NCBI GenBank assembly: GCA_950295325.1
Contig: OX485809.1
Span: forward strand, 37,827,081 to 37,891,080
From: Polytrichum commune
Lineage: Eukaryota > Streptophyta > Polytrichopsida > Polytrichales > Polytrichaceae
Direction: 5' to 3'
DNA: 64,000 nucleotides
The notes under the pieces were generated by a model, which did not search any database, was not told the DNA's origin, and worked only from the letters and a program-made list of their open reading frames with translations. Shown piece by piece: positions 24,590 through 37,522 of the stretch (within the stretch, counting starts at the first letter, position 1; every line of letters starts with the position of its first letter). The translations under genes were made by a program, and so were the position numbers.

Positions 24590-25217
24590 TATCGTAGACA
24601 TGCTACTAACCGTGCATATTTGGGTTTCAAATGGTTTTCCACAAGGTGGGTTAAACCTTTTTAATTTTTTTTTAAAATTTGTAATTAGTAAATGAGATGA
24701 GAGTATTGTGGTAAAATGAAATGACAATTGTATTTGAAAAGTTATAACCTTTCTACAATCAAGTTCACAACTATATGCATCAATGTGTGATCAATGTGCC
24801 ATTCACTAACCGTGCATGTTAGGTTTCACTAAAGGATCCACAAATGTTGCCCTCTTCTTTGTAGGCATAGGAAATTGATGAGGTTTTGATATTGTCCTTT
24901 TGACTTGTGTAGCCATTTTCTTCTCAAGTTGTTGTTGAAATTTTTGCTTCTTTTTTGGCCATGGCAAGGTCTGCTCTTTTCATCTTCATCAAATTGCTAC
25001 ATCTACACCTTGCTATGTGATTCGACTGAAGGAAACTCCATGATGAGTGCGAGTTGACAGTGATGTTTTAGGTCATTGGCGCGGTCATGATTGAGTTTGA
25101 GAGACATCGGACGGTTGAGATTGCATGTGATATAATTTGACGGCCGAGATGATAAGTACACGGTAAGTGGCATGGTGGAGTATCGTGACATGCACGGTTA
25201 GTAGCATGTCTACGATA
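24590..25217. mobile_element. Non-autonomous TIR element, 628 bp
   Basis: Perfect 28-bp terminal inverted repeats lie at 24590-24617 and 25190-25217, beginning TATCGTAGACATGCTACTAA. The flanks (GCTTTCGG left, GCTTCCCG right) agree at 6 of 8 positions, consistent with an aged 8-bp duplication. A partial copy of the end motif, CACTAACCGTGCAT, lies internally near 24805. The interior is non-coding. The superfamily (hAT or MULE) is undetermined. Confidence 0.75.
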
Positions 25218-26084
25218 GCTTCCCGAGTGAAAAGAAAAAAAAACCGAACCGTTTTATAAAAGGTAGGAAATGTACCAATTTTTGTATAGAACTCCATGGA
25301 CCGTGGCGAGGAGGGTAAGAGGTTGGCTCCTCCTTGGCTGAACCATAACGGTTGCCGGTGGTTGCCTGAATTTAGTTTTCCTCTTGCCAAAGTATGTCAG
25401 AGCTTAGGCGTGGACGGGTCATGCAACGGAATGAATTTAGTTTGAGGCCTCCTTGGAATTTGCATCCCAAAGATTTATGTTGGCTTATTAGGCCCATGTT
25501 CAATGGGCCGAAAGAACGGGCACATCTCCTATGTAAGGTTATGTTGGTTGTGAGAAACCATGTTTATTTTAGTGGGGCTAAAGTAAGATCCATCTTTCCA
25601 TGAGAAAAATGCATGCTTAAATAACATAAGATATGCATGTGTTATTCCGTCATTTTTCATAATCAAACAATTGTATTTGATTGGTGTGTGGTTGAGTGAG
25701 GATCGAAGAATAAACACTATAAAAATACATGATTAAAGACATTGTACTACATCCCCAACTTATAAATATAGATAAATAGATAAATAAAATATATATGTAA
25801 CTACATATATAACTATTCCACACTCAATAGTGAACACAAATGGGAGGGCCTATGTATTTAATTAAGAAATCAACAAACATGCACTTTCAATAGCCAATTT
25901 CAATATGGTTTTGGTTGATGCAAACATAAGTTTCATCGACACGAAATTTCAAAATGCCTCGTGGTTGTCTTTCTGTAGAGTTGTCAATTTAACGGATTGT
26001 GTGGCCACAAGCCATTCTGGATCAAAATGCAAGTAGATTTGTTGTTATGAGGTTCTATACCATGTTCAAATTTTTGAATATTGA

Positions 26085-26579
26085 GGGGCGGTTTACACTA
26101 TGGACCATGAAGTCGTCCCACGTAAGAGGCCTATTTTGCGTGGGACGACTTCATGGGACGACTTCCATGGTCCGAGTTACTAAAATATTAGTTTTCATGG
26201 TTCGTGGGGCCTTCACTAGGTGTAAACCGAATGTGGACCATGAAGAATGACCATGCACCAAAAAGTGGAGTCATTAACTAAGTTGAAAAAAAAATATTAA
26301 AAAAATCCAAAAAAATCATTAAAATGGCATTTTTCTGACATGGGCCCTTGCTATTTTTCCTAGACCACCTCTTTTGCTTGTCCCAACGGAAAACCTGTTG
26401 GACCATGGCAGTGGATAGAGTAGGCTTAAAAAAACAAATTTGTGGACCTCAACCTCCATGGTCACTCTGCCATTTTTTCCTTGGTGTAAACCCAAGTCGT
26501 CCCGGGACGACTTCAACGTCCAATCACATCGCTTAGACGGCCGTGGGACGACTTCATGGTCCATAGTGTAAACCGCCCC
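26085..26579. mobile_element. PIF/Harbinger-like MITE with internal GTGGGACGACTTC repeats
   Basis: The element is 495 bp long and flanked by TGA at 26082-26084 and 26580-26582. The ends begin GGGGCGGTTTACACTATGG, and the inverted match runs about 36 bp to CGTCCCACG. The motif GACGACTTC or its complement recurs several times inside (near 26117, 26146, 26157, 26497, 26508 and 26545). The shared ACACTATGG near the tip and the 3-bp target duplication relate it to the element at 18365-18957. There is no transposase. Confidence 0.8.
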
Positions 26580-27149
26580 TGAGTTTCAACACCTTTTCAT
26601 CAATTAGTGACGGACAACAATCACCTAAGGGTTACTACACGGAGTCTAGTCATAACTACATATAGTCCGAATGTGGGGAATATTTCAGAAAATTTTGTGG
26701 AATATTGTCAGTCCTGCAGATCATTGTTACGAATTTGAATAATGTTATGGTGAGAGCCCCACAAGGTTAATTAACAACAAACCTATATGACATAAGGTTT
26801 CGACTGGACCTCAAATTACGTGGTATGTGAAAGATCTAGTCATTTTGACCTCTCGTGGTACAAGAGAAGAGAAACGGCGCCAACCACTGGTGTTGGATGA
26901 ATGAGGGCACTTCATCTTGATCACAACCATGAGTTCATAAGCAAACCCAAAATGGGTTTATTGATCGCTTCGTATACATCTAAGTTAGAATAACAACATC
27001 CTTAAGCACAATGACATCATTATTTCTTGGGTAATTAGCATATTATTTGATCCTACAACTGAGTTGCCATGGCTCGTAGCATTAAAAAAACAAAAAACAA
27101 AAAAACAAAGTAATTCATTTGACCTTGTTTAACCAATTACCTTGAGGTT

Positions 27150-27420
27150 ATTTAGTGTCAGAATTTAGTGTTAATAAGGATATGAAAAAGATGATTGTCG
27201 ACATCGGTAGATGAGAAATTAGTGAGCAATAAGGTGGGGTGCCATCCCTAAAATTGCAAGTCCAATGAAATCCTTGCTCCATTGGAAGGGAAGTGGCAAT
27301 AGGGAAGGTAGCGACACATTTATGTCTAACACTAATTGTCAATGAATTGAAAATTAGTGTAGAGCAAGGTAGGGTGGTAACAACACTTAATGTAATCAAA
27401 CACTAAATATCATATTTAGT
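27150..27420 (+). repeat. Dispersed repeat family R3, copy 1
   Basis: Similar to 35815-36005. Shared text includes AGTGTTAATAAGGATATG / AGTGTTAGTAAAGATATG, GCGACACATTTATG / GCGGCACATTTATT, AAGGTGGTAACAACAC / AGGGTGGTAACAACAC and AATCAAACACTAAATAT. A palindromic CACTAAATATCATATTTAGTG sits at its right edge, and a similar CACTAAATAGGATATTTAGTG lies at about 35701-35721. Confidence 0.6.
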
Positions 27421-28830
27421 GTTTTTTAAGTTCGGCGTGGCCTCTTCCCAAAATACACTAGATTGTCTAGTGGATGGCCATGCAATCCTTGTATTAGGCT
27501 ACAATCTATATATTCTATATATACTTATACAAGTTGTAAATTTGTGTGTGAGAAAAAAAGAAGGAATTGTTAAGTTGACCACATCGGTTAAAATGCTCAT
27601 AATCAACATGTAATGTGTTGACTAGGCTTTGATTTGCCATCCAAATTTACTAATCATGGCACATGGTTGTTACCTTCTTTCTCTTCGTGTGTACAATGTC
27701 ATGTGGTAGTGTGACATACTTGAGGGGCTCCACTCCAAGTGGGTGTTTCTTTGGTTTACAATCCATTTTGGTGGTGGAAATTGTCGTATGCTAAAAGCAC
27801 ATAACAAAAACAAAGGGACCAACAATAATGGTCCGAAGTACTTACTTTCCTTCCTTCTCCAATCTTTCACGAAATATATGCAGTTCCACATGCAATGGAA
27901 TCATCCATGTCATGTTGTACATCATTTCTCCAAGTTCGTCCTTCATCCCTTTTTAGTCTTTTTCCACAACTCATGATTGAGTAAATGGACACCTCGTCCA
28001 CCCAATTATGTAGTCCTCATGTTGCAAGTCCTATTTGTCATGTTGGATAAAGCAACCACATAGCTTGCAACATAACAAGCAATTGCCTAAACAAATAACG
28101 ATTGCGTCCGTAAGTATTCATCCCTTCTTTTTATTGTCATATTTTCTCAACAAAAAATCCTTTCCACATTGTTTAGTGCAACAATCAACATCTTATCCAA
28201 ACTTTCATCACCAGACCCCTTATTGTTGCTAAGAACGATGCATTTAAGCTTGATATGAATGTGCTACCAAGTCTATCAAATCATACGAAATTTGTTGCTT
28301 TGAACATATGGTTTAGTGCAAGGTACATAATTTGAGGTTGCCTCAAACAAAAATGGACATGTTATATCAATACTTAGACTCTTGCTCACCAAAGTAATAC
28401 AACTTTCTTATGGTCTTGGGAAGACATGTATGAACCTACTATAACAACACACCCACAACAACACAAAAGTGATATGTACGACTAACCATATGTTTTGTCT
28501 CCATCCTCCACATGTACGCTTCAACCAAAGTTTTCCATTGATCATGCAAATCCATCCATTTGGAAAAGACAAAAAGCATGCCAATTCGTAGCCATAAGAA
28601 GAGATAGAGAAAAAGGCTTCATGCTTGGTTAAAGCTATAAACCGAAATGTATACCCAAAGCGGGTTTAATTAGGATCATACATGAGGTGGTGACCCATTA
28701 TTACAACACAAAACCTATTTATGTTTGTGTATATAACAGGATTTGCATCCTAAACTCTACAACCGCTCAAAGGGAAACTTCCTAATGGACCCCCTTCATC
28801 CACGATGGACGAGTTTATATGCTACATCCA
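27421..28830. other. Intergenic, no gene seen
   Basis: Short frames only. The last few hundred bases precede a tandem duplication in the 5' flank of nucleoside hydrolase copy 2. Confidence 0.45.
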
Positions 28831-29274
28831 GAATGGACGAACACATCACCTATCCATCCATCCGTCCACCCACCCACCAATCCATGCACTATTCCTTTTT
28901 ACTACTTGCAAGGTCCTAGTGGCATGGCGGATGAACAGAATGTCAAATCCGCCAGGCACGCGGAACGATGTGTCATCCATCCACGTGCTTCATCCGCGAA
29001 GTTGAGGATCCGACGCCCTGTTTTGTTTCTTTCTCATCCCGAAGGGTAGCTTCGGAATGGACAAACAAATCATCCATCCGTCCACCCAGCCACCAATCCA
29101 TGCATTATTCCTTTTACTACTTCCAAGATCCGCGTTCGCAATCTACTGACAATGGAAGATGAACAGAATGTTAAATCCGCCAGGCCATCCACGTGCTTCA
29201 TCCACAAAGTTGAGCATCCGACGCCCTGTTTGGTTTCTTTCTCATCCCGCAGAGTAGCTTCAAGCGTTGCCAAA
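28831..29274 (+). repeat. Tandem duplication upstream of copy 2
   Basis: Two direct units of about 223 bp (28831-29053 and 29054-29274). Each begins GGAATGGAC(G/A)AAC, runs through ATCCATCCGTCCACCC, AACAGAATGT(C/T)AAATCCGCC and CCACGTGCTTCATCC, and ends in CGACGCCCTGTTT followed by TTTCTTTCTCATCCCG. The second unit ends about 165 bp before the copy 2 start codon. It therefore probably duplicates promoter or 5'-UTR sequence. CACGTG, a G-box core, is present in both units. Confidence 0.75.
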
Positions 29275-29439
29275 ATTCCCTGGACGCAATACTGCGATCC
29301 AGCACACCACTGCAAGCGCACCCGATTAGCTGCAGAGTTTCGCTTCTCCTCGAAATTTTTCCCTGATTTTTTCTGCTGCGTGAGGCTTTCGATTTCTGGT
29401 GGGCTAGTGGTTTCTGTCTGTGTCAAGGTCGCGGAGGAG

Positions 29440-32400
29440 ATGGCGGTCAGCGAAGACGGTGTTGGCAATGGTCTTATCGAGGATATGGAAGGCGTAGCAG
29501 GGGCCAAGGAAAGAAAACAGTCAGCACGCAGGAAACTCATCATTGATACGGACCCAGGCATTGGTAAGAAGACTCTCATCGTTCATTCTCATCTCAATTA
29601 AGTTTGTCTTCCTTATTAATTGTCTCTTTTTCATTTTTGGTAATGATTCGGTGATTAGAATCTCTATTCTGGAGGAGGATGTGTTCTGAGAATCATCGAG
29701 GTTGAATCACCGGTGAGCAATGGAGCTTTCTTCTTCGCATCCCTCCTCGTTCACAGATCCTTGTTCTTCATTCGGGAATTGGAATCCAGGGACAAATTGC
29801 TCCCAGGTGAAGCAATTGTGTGCGTTTTGGGAGCCGATCCTATGTGCTGTTTATTGAGCTGTCAGGCTGGAAATCTTGCATAAGAAAGCTCCATTGGAGT
29901 TTCCATGACTCGAAGCTCTGCTAACCGTGAATGTGGTCTCATTTGAAATGGATAGTCATCAAGGCATGTGGGCCTTACCCGGTTACTTTTCTTTATCAGA
30001 CACTTATATTTGAGTGGTGTGTTGTTAGGTGCGGATCTAAGAATGGACACCAAATAGCCATGACGTGTTACCAAGAGATTGGGTTTTGTGCTCCAAAGTT
30101 ATGAGGAAAATGGCTATGGATTTGTCAATCATCTGGCGCTCATTGTGTGCTTAATATCCTACATGGGTGCAGAGCTAGTAATGTGCATTTAAGGCCCGCA
30201 TATCTAGGTGGTACTAATCCGTCCGACTGATTTTATTTGCTCACTCTATTAGTCATATTATGACGAGTTAGGCATCCTGGCCATCAATGAACACCTTTAG
30301 TTCTGCACCCACTTCTTGTAGGATATGAAACACACTGTTAGTGCAAGATGATTGGCCATAGCCATTTTCCTCAAAAATCTTGGAGTTCATATGAATGTCT
30401 TATTTGTTGTCAAAGTGAAGATACTTGAGCTCATTATATGGGTTCCCCCATTACATTGACTATTGAGCCTAGAATGGTTAATAAAATCTGAGTTTATAGT
30501 CCAGTCTCTTTCAAACACATGGTGTCTGTTCAAAGATTCAGACCTAACCACACACTTCTCAAATAATGTTACTCAGATAAGTAACCGAATTAGGCTTGCT
30601 TACCTTTGTGCAATTCCAACGTGTTGGATGATAGTTTTTAGCTTGGCTTTTCTTTAAATCTTTGATGTGTCTACTGGATGTGCATTCTTGTACTTTGTCA
30701 CTGAGATTGGTTCTAGCATTGTATTTGTAATGCTCTATGTGGACAAATGCTCGTGTATTATAGTCTCAACTGCTCAGAAAACCTGCTGGAATGATCGTGC
30801 CACATTTTCTGGTTGACCTGGTGCATTGGACATGAAATCTGTAAATAATCTCTGTTTGTCTGGTAGGCAGAGGACTGATATGTTCTGGATAATAAGTGGA
30901 TGGGTGATTCTCTTCTAATAGTGGTGAACTTTAGAATGAGAACATAGTCTGTTTATAGGTGTTTTTTCAACAAAGTGATACTCTAGTAAGAGGTACTATT
31001 TATGTAGGGAGGAATAGTTTGAGCTATATGGATCTCTGCAAGAATTGTTGAGGTGTCTATAGTACTCACTATTTGTACGAATGAATACCTTCATTCTGAA
31101 TTGGTGGGGTGTTTTGCTGACATGCAGATGACATGATGGCAATTTTCATGGCGTTTCAAGTACCAGACATTGAAGTTATAGGCTTGACCAGTATTTTTGG
31201 CAATGTCCATACTCCTCTGGCAACTAAGAATTGTCTACACCTGGTGAGGTTCTGTTCTTTTGAATGCTCAATCTGCATCTCAGAAAACAATGTTACACTG
31301 TATTGGGAATGCGGTGAAATCTAAATTTCATGGATTTTACTCAACATGGTCAAACAAGTTGGTTGACTCGTCAACTTATCACATTAATGATCTGAGTCGT
31401 TGATTGTGTTACGGAGGTCAAACCTTTTCTTATGGATTTGTATTCTAGATCCCAAATGCATGATGAAATTATGCTTTATTTCCAGTTTGAATTGCTTAAT
31501 CAAAGCTGTCTGTGCCTTCAGTTTTTTCTTGGGACCTTCTTGGAGTGTGCTGAATTGACAGATCTGTTTGCATGTGTCAGTTGGAAGTGGCTGGCTTTCC
31601 AGAGGTGCCAGTTGCAGAAGGCAGTATGGAACCATTGAAGGTAACAATTATGATACGCCTAACCTGTTTCTGTGACTCTTCTTCACATTCGATGTTTTGA
31701 GCACCACGAAATATAAAGTGTTTTAAGAATCAAGGATATATATCCAAACTTCTATAGAATGGTGAAGTCCTTGGTACTTGGCTGCTAGAAGAACATGTGG
31801 TATTTGAGTTAGTGAGCTGTTTCATGGGCCATGTCATGTCATATATGCAGTGATGCAACCTCACAGTTTGTTGCAATGATTGCTGACATTACATATTCAG
31901 GAATTTTATGACTTGTTACAGAATACTGAATGTAGTTGGAAGCAGAGAGTTAGTCTAAGTTTTTGGTTTTTCCATTGTTAGAGCACTTCTGCAACTTTTT
32001 GAGTTTTCCCTCATATGTTTCTATGCCTATTTTGCACTTGCATGCATCCTCATCATCTTATTTCTACAAGTACAGGGAGGTGTACCTCGAATTGCAGATT
32101 TCGTCCATGGAGAAGATGGGCTTGGCAACACCTACCAAGCCAATCCCAAAGGTCGAAAGTTAGACATAAGTGCTGCAGAGTTTCTTGTAGAGAAGGTGGC
32201 AGAATTTCCTGGCGAGGTCACTGTGGTTGCACTGGGTCCTCTTACCAACATTGCCTTGGTTAGTGGTTTGGCCTTTACATTGGCATCAGTTTATAAATGG
32301 TAACTAGCATTTTTAGTACGAGGCTTGTAATCTAGAATGTTGGAAGCTCCTTTGATGCAGGTTTGGTTGGTCATTACCTGGCACTGAAGTGGGGGTCATT

Positions 32401-34511
32401 GAATTGTTCGTCCATATGCTGTTGTGTTGATGTGAGGAGTTACTGCCAAGACATGTGGAATTTAGATACCCTATGCAATAACTGCTGTGGTCTGGTAATT
32501 TGCAACTGATATATGTCACTATGTTGCAGGCCATCCAGAAGGACCCAAACTTTGCTAAGAACACAAAGCAATTGGTAGTCCTTGGAGGTGCCTTTAATGG
32601 AAGTGGAAATGTGAATCCTGCAGCGGAAGCCAATGTAAGTTTTGGAAAGGAAAAAGTCTCATTCCAGAAATGTAAGAGGCTCGAGCCCCACTTCACATCG
32701 TTGGTGTGTTGTTGGCTTTGATGACGCCCAAAAATAAGACTATCGTGGTTTGGTAAATATTAATTATGATGCGCGATGAACAAAGATGACACTGGTTGTG
32801 ATCCCAGGTTGTCTCACACTTGCAGTATTGTATGCCTCATCTCATTTGGCATTAGGAAGTGTCTTCTTTTGTATCCAAGTCAGATATTTTGTCCTTTGAC
32901 GAGTGACCCATCATGGTGACTTGGGTTCTACATGAAACTTCATTGTTGGTTCAAGGGTTGTTTTATGATGGTTCATATTGGTTGTATTGTTGGTTGCAGA
33001 TATATTGTGACCCTGAAGCTGCGGACATAACATTCACAAGTGGTATGAACATTCTTGTTACAGGCATAGACTTGACTACTCAGGTGATATTTACAGGTGA
33101 GTGTATACAATTAGAGATTGGGATTGAAACTTTGTTTGTGCTGTCTGGCTGGAGAGGATCCAGAACTAAGTTGCCTGCAAACAAGTTTCTAGGCATGCAA
33201 TATATTTTTGGCAAGCATCCATCTTGAAATCCATAACAAGGAATGAAGATTTCAGGAGTAGGCCTATCACTCGTTGCTATGCAACACTGGACATGGATAG
33301 ATGCATCTTTGCAGAGAAGTATTGGATTTTTGACAATTTGCAATGTTGTCTAGGACTATTTTGTGATTACCAGATCAAGTTTGCATGTACAATATGCAAC
33401 TCCTTTGCTGTTACTTTTTCTTTTATATTTTATACTGAGGATGTAGTCTGATCTCACCCTAAACTATGTTTGACTAAAGAGAGTGCCTGGTGTCTTGACT
33501 CACAGACCTGCCTTACATTTTAATCTTCAAGATAGAACCTTGCTGTACAAAAGTCGTCATTGTGCTTCTGATATTCAAAAGCAGAGAGTCTGAGCTCTTT
33601 AAATTTGTGTTGCCTGGCATTGTGATTCCAGAACAAGACCTCTGTGACATAAGGGATTCGAAAGGCAGGCATGGTTCATGTGTGTACAACTGTTGCAAGT
33701 TTTATCACGAGTGGCATCAAAAATCTGACAATTTTGATGGTATTCAATGCCCCCTTGCAATTATGTTTCCTTGATGCTACTTTGGCTACTTGAGGTCCAC
33801 GTTTTGCACAAAGTTTAAGCGTCTTGTTTGTGTCCAACATCTGCACAAAATGCCGGAATATTATGATGTAGTCCTAGTTATTTATGATTTTTTTAGCCAA
33901 AATATGGATATGAAGAGATGTTGCATGTTCTTCATAGGTATTGAACTTATTTGTTGTCTTTGTTGACAGGGATCTTTTTGCATGATCCCACATCCATGGC
34001 TGTATTGCTGGACCCCTCTCTTTTTACCTTCAGGAAGGGAGCTGTTCGGGTTGAGACTGAAGGTGTCTGCAGGGGATATACACTCCTTGATAGGGGATTG
34101 AAGAAGTATGTACTCTGAAAACCTATTACCTAAAGCTACAAGTTTCTTTCTGATAAGCAGTTCTTGGCAGAAGTTGTCACAGTTTGTGTTTGCTAAATTT
34201 AATTGAGATTTGCTTCATAGTAGTTAGAAATCCCTGACTTCCAGTACAGAAATCGAGGTAGCTCAAGAATCTACTTACTACTGCCATGTGTGATTCTGGC
34301 CTCTTTTTACAAGGCCACCAGTGCATAAACATTATTATTGTGTGCCAGTTATATTCTATCAATTGTCTAACACTTGGGTTTGTGAATATTGATTGGTGGC
34401 AGTTGGGTGGGTGATAATCCTTGGCTTGGTATCCCTCCAGTAAGTGTTGGAGAGACAGTTGATGCAGAAGGTGTCAAGAGTCTTGTAAAGAGGCTTCTAT
34501 GTCAACCTTGA
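29440..34511 (+). CDS. Inosine/uridine-preferring nucleoside hydrolase, copy 2
   Basis: Nine exons (29440-29563, 31128-31243, 31581-31640, 32076-32258, 32530-32634, 33000-33096, 33632-33739, 33970-34105, 34403-34511) encode 345 residues with consistent phases and GT-AG borders. The Ca2+ motif DTDPGIDD is at residues 36-43. VPVAEGSMEPLK is in exon 3, ADFVHGEDGLGNT and VALGPLTN in exon 4, and GNVNPAAEAN (Asn188, Glu194, Asn196) in exon 5. FLHDP (His269, Asp270) is in exon 8. All key residues of the family are present. An upstream in-frame ATG exists at 29152, but the matching frame is closed by TAA in copy 3, so 29440 is preferred. The product is probably a cytosolic nucleoside-salvage enzyme. 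The residues after DD are MM, where AM or AV is more usual. Confidence 0.93.
29979..30588. repeat. R2-family inverted-repeat element in intron 1 of copy 2
   Basis: The left arm begins CGGTTACTTTTC, and the right arm ends GATAAGTAACCG, its inverse. Both arms contain a TTTGAG(T/A)(G/A)GTGTGT-like block, a GTTAGGT block and a GACACCA block in opposite orientation (about 100 bp). The same element lies at 58881-59510 in copy 3, so it predates that duplication. Confidence 0.6.
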
Positions 34512-34921
34512 AATTTCTTCATGTTTAACCTAGCATCCTCTTCCTTGGATGAAGAGCAGGGGCCCGGTTCAACTAATCAGTTGCTGCTGGAGTTCTTTTT
34601 GAAATTTGGGTTTGACCTTGGCTGAGGGATTTGTTCTCAATCTCATTTAAGCATGTGAAGGTAACTCTTGAGATTGTTGACATCTGTGTCTTCAAATTAC
34701 TGCTTTTGTAATCATGGGACACAAGATCAAACATAAACTTAATGGCACTCACCAAAACAGCACAGGCTTTTGGACACAAGGAAACTCAATACTAGTTTCC
34801 ACCAGCCATTGTAACTTAGATTGATAAAATTGTGTACTTGTGGAGACTCAGCCGTGTATTATGGCATTGAGCTCCCTTCATACATGAAGACAACGTCCTT
34901 GTAATCTGGAGTCTTAAGTAA

Positions 34922-35345
34922 ACAAGAAAACGGTAGAACCGTGAGGCTCTGTCCTTTATTATGAAAGACTACAATTGTAGTTGTCCATTTTGCTCATGCC
35001 AATTCATGGCTATTCACTATACCAAACCTTTCTTGGATTTTGTGCACCTTCTTGTCAAATACAGGTCAAGGATTGAAGCTACTCATTTATCATCCAAATT
35101 TTTTTAAATAAATAATCACGAACTACCGAAATAACTATAGTTACTAGATTTCTTTCAATGCATTTTAGGAAGCACTTATATATATATATATATAGTTAAC
35201 ATCCACATTACATAAAGTGGATCAGAAATAACAAGAACAAGTAATGTCCAAGTGTGAACACAAAGTGGTTAGGAAATTTGCTCCTGAAACGAAAGAAGTT
35301 GATGCATAGTCTCTGTCCTATAGATAGAGCCAACAAAATTCAATC
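34922..35345 (+). repeat. Duplicated block D1, copy 2, inserted 3' of copy 2
   Basis: Matches 15318-15768. It interrupts the 3' flank that copies 2 and 3 share: the flank resumes at about 35500-35660 (AGTTAAGTTAGCATGTCAAG, CAGAAGCTTGTTATAAGTATG), equivalent to 63355-63520. It therefore arrived in this locus after the copy 2/3 duplication, or was lost from copy 3. Confidence 0.7.
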
Positions 35346-35814
35346 GACTTTGCCTCTGTGGTTGCAGTCTAAAGTGAACTACAATGTACCCTCAATTGTT
35401 GTGAGCCTATTTTCAAGAGTTCTTGGAGATGGAAAGACGACGTACTTAAATTGTTTGAAGTTCTTCTAAAAAGTATTATGTATGTACCTCTCTTGGCAGT
35501 TAAGTTAGCATGTCAAGCCCTTTTGGATTGAATGTGGTTTGACTGAAGAATAGGTTCTCACTTGTATGTTGATGTTACAGAAGCTTGTTATAAGTATGTT
35601 CCAAGGGAAGATAGGAAACAGTGGGTCCAAGTGGGCAACTGGGCCATTTCCGCTTGTAAACCTACCTATGCAAGTGTGTCCCCTAAATACTATAGCAGTA
35701 CACTAAATAGGATATTTAGTGTTTACTACACTAATATGAACGCATACACTATATATCAATAACCCTATGAAAGTAAGTAACATTAAATGTAAACTCAAAC
35801 ACTAAATATCAACT

Positions 35815-36005
35815 ATGGTAATATGTGGAAGTTACATGTTTGAGTTTAGTGTTAGTAAAGATATGGAAAAAAAGGAAATATTAAGGGAGGTGCAGTAGGA
35901 AAGCTAGCGGCACATTTATTTCGAACACCAATTGTCAAGGAATTGAGAATTAGTGTTGAGCAGGGTAAGGTGGTAACAACACTAAATATAATCAAACACT
36001 AAATA
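35815..36005 (+). repeat. Dispersed repeat family R3, copy 2
   Basis: Matches 27150-27420 as described there. It is followed closely by the second copy of the 5' flank of nucleoside hydrolase copy 1. Confidence 0.55.
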
Positions 36006-36127
36006 TAATTAAAAAATAAATTTCCTATATATCCTAAGTGTTGGTAGGGTTTAGAAAATGTTTAAATTATAAATTCATTATATAATCGCAGTCACTGAAA
36101 CACCTAAATTTTACATTAATGCAAACG

Positions 36128-36585
36128 CACTCCTGACCTCCGCTTGGGTACGAGAGCGTCCGATTTCACTTGCAATAGTCTTGATCAATTCTGATGATGC
36201 CAAGTTTGGTCACGACTAAGTTAGTCCACTTGCAGCACGTAAGCAGGGGTGTGAGGAACTCTGATGGGGAATGAACAGAATCTACAATTTGTTCATCCAT
36301 TCCGGATAGCTATACCTCATCTTTCATCCATGCTCTGTTATGAGAGTGTTCGATCTCGGATTACACTCGCAATAGTCTCAATGAACCCACTCACTCATTC
36401 TTTCATTGTAGGGATGGACGGATCTTGTTGGTCATCCGTCTATATGAGAAGGTTGTAAAGAGCGCCTCAATGTATAGATATATTCAGGCATGGTTCACAC
36501 CCATGGGTACCTTTTCTTAACATCGTGGTTATTTTATCTACATTCACACTTAGTTTATTGTTACCATACCTCATAAATTAATAGG
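36128..36585 (+). repeat. Segmental duplication of copy 1 flank, first part
   Basis: Matches about 12188-12625, on the same strand, without any of the coding exons. The final 85 bp, from CCCATGGGTACC to CCTCATAAATTAA, are repeated at 37523-37607 on the far side of an insertion. Confidence 0.75.
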
Positions 36586-37522
36586 CCGCCCACACCTGCT
36601 GGTGGGAGGGCCAGTTGCAGGCTCCCACTAGCAGGGGGCCTCTTTTCGGATGATTCTCGGCAACAGCAACGACTGAGTGCAACCAACACCCAGCTTGCCT
36701 GTTCACTGTTAACGACGACCTAGCACACACACAAAAAAAAATTTGGACTATTAGGATTTCGTGAACTACGATCGGGGAGAACTGACAATTACTTACAAAA
36801 CTACCGAATGATTTTGAGAAATAACCGGTGGAAGTTCAAGACTGCAGGATAATTACCGAGCAGGTTAGAGGAATTTATAGAATATACCCCAACTTGATAA
36901 AGGAAATCCGGAGGATGTCAACAAGTAACCGGTTGGCCCGAATTATCTTGTTTGTTTTTGACAATGAAACAAACTTGGTTCATTTTTCCTAAAATGAAGT
37001 GACATTTTAAAACTAAAAGTATATCTCAACTACTATAATTGCAACAATGTAAACCTATAATGTCTAATTTCCTTTTTGAGAAGGAATAACAAATGATGTT
37101 TGGTTTACACTTAGTGTCGGTGAAACTACATGGGCAGTTTACAATTACACTATTTTGTCTAATATGTGTGGGTCACCATTTGGAGTTACATATTGCTACA
37201 ACATTTAACTAAGAGTATCATTTTTTACCCAAATATTATAAGTACACTAAACATGTTATTAAGTATCACCAATTCTAATTGTCTTGCTCAATACTAATTG
37301 TAAACCGTGGTGTAGTGTCACCAACACTATATGTCAACCCAACATTATTTGTCATTCCTTGTTATTTTTATAGGGGAATATAGATTCATAGTGTTGCAAT
37401 TATTGTCACTTACCAAGTGATCTTTCGTCCAAATTTCAATCATCCAAGACAATATTTCATCATAAGAGAAGATAGGGTTTTGGCAAATGGATGAACTCAT
37501 CCATCATCCATGACAATATTTG
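36586..37522. mobile_element. Insertion within the segmental duplication
   Basis: About 940 bp absent from the matching place near 12640. It includes a family A repeat copy on the minus strand at 36750-36955 and non-coding AT-rich sequence. Long direct copies of host sequence (about 85 bp) lie at both sides. That is too long for a normal target-site duplication and suggests a recombination or template-switch event. No terminal inverted repeat was found. Confidence 0.5.
36750..36955 (-). repeat. Dispersed repeat family A, copy 2
   Basis: On the minus strand it shows AACCGGTTACTTGTTGACAT, GGGGTATATTCTATAAATTC and GAACTTCCACCGGTTATTTC, in the same order as copies at 345-565 and 49990-50225. Confidence 0.65.

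Noticed and set aside
29152-29439. In-frame extension of nucleoside hydrolase copy 2 from an upstream ATG, which could look like a transit peptide
   Set aside because: The equivalent frame in copy 3 is closed by TAA at 58273, and the extension overlaps the tandem 5' duplication. The ATG at 29440 matches the start in copy 3.
32313-32696. A 127-residue minus-strand frame
   Set aside because: It is the antisense of exon 5 and intron 4 of nucleoside hydrolase copy 2. The same shadow appears at 61244-61495.
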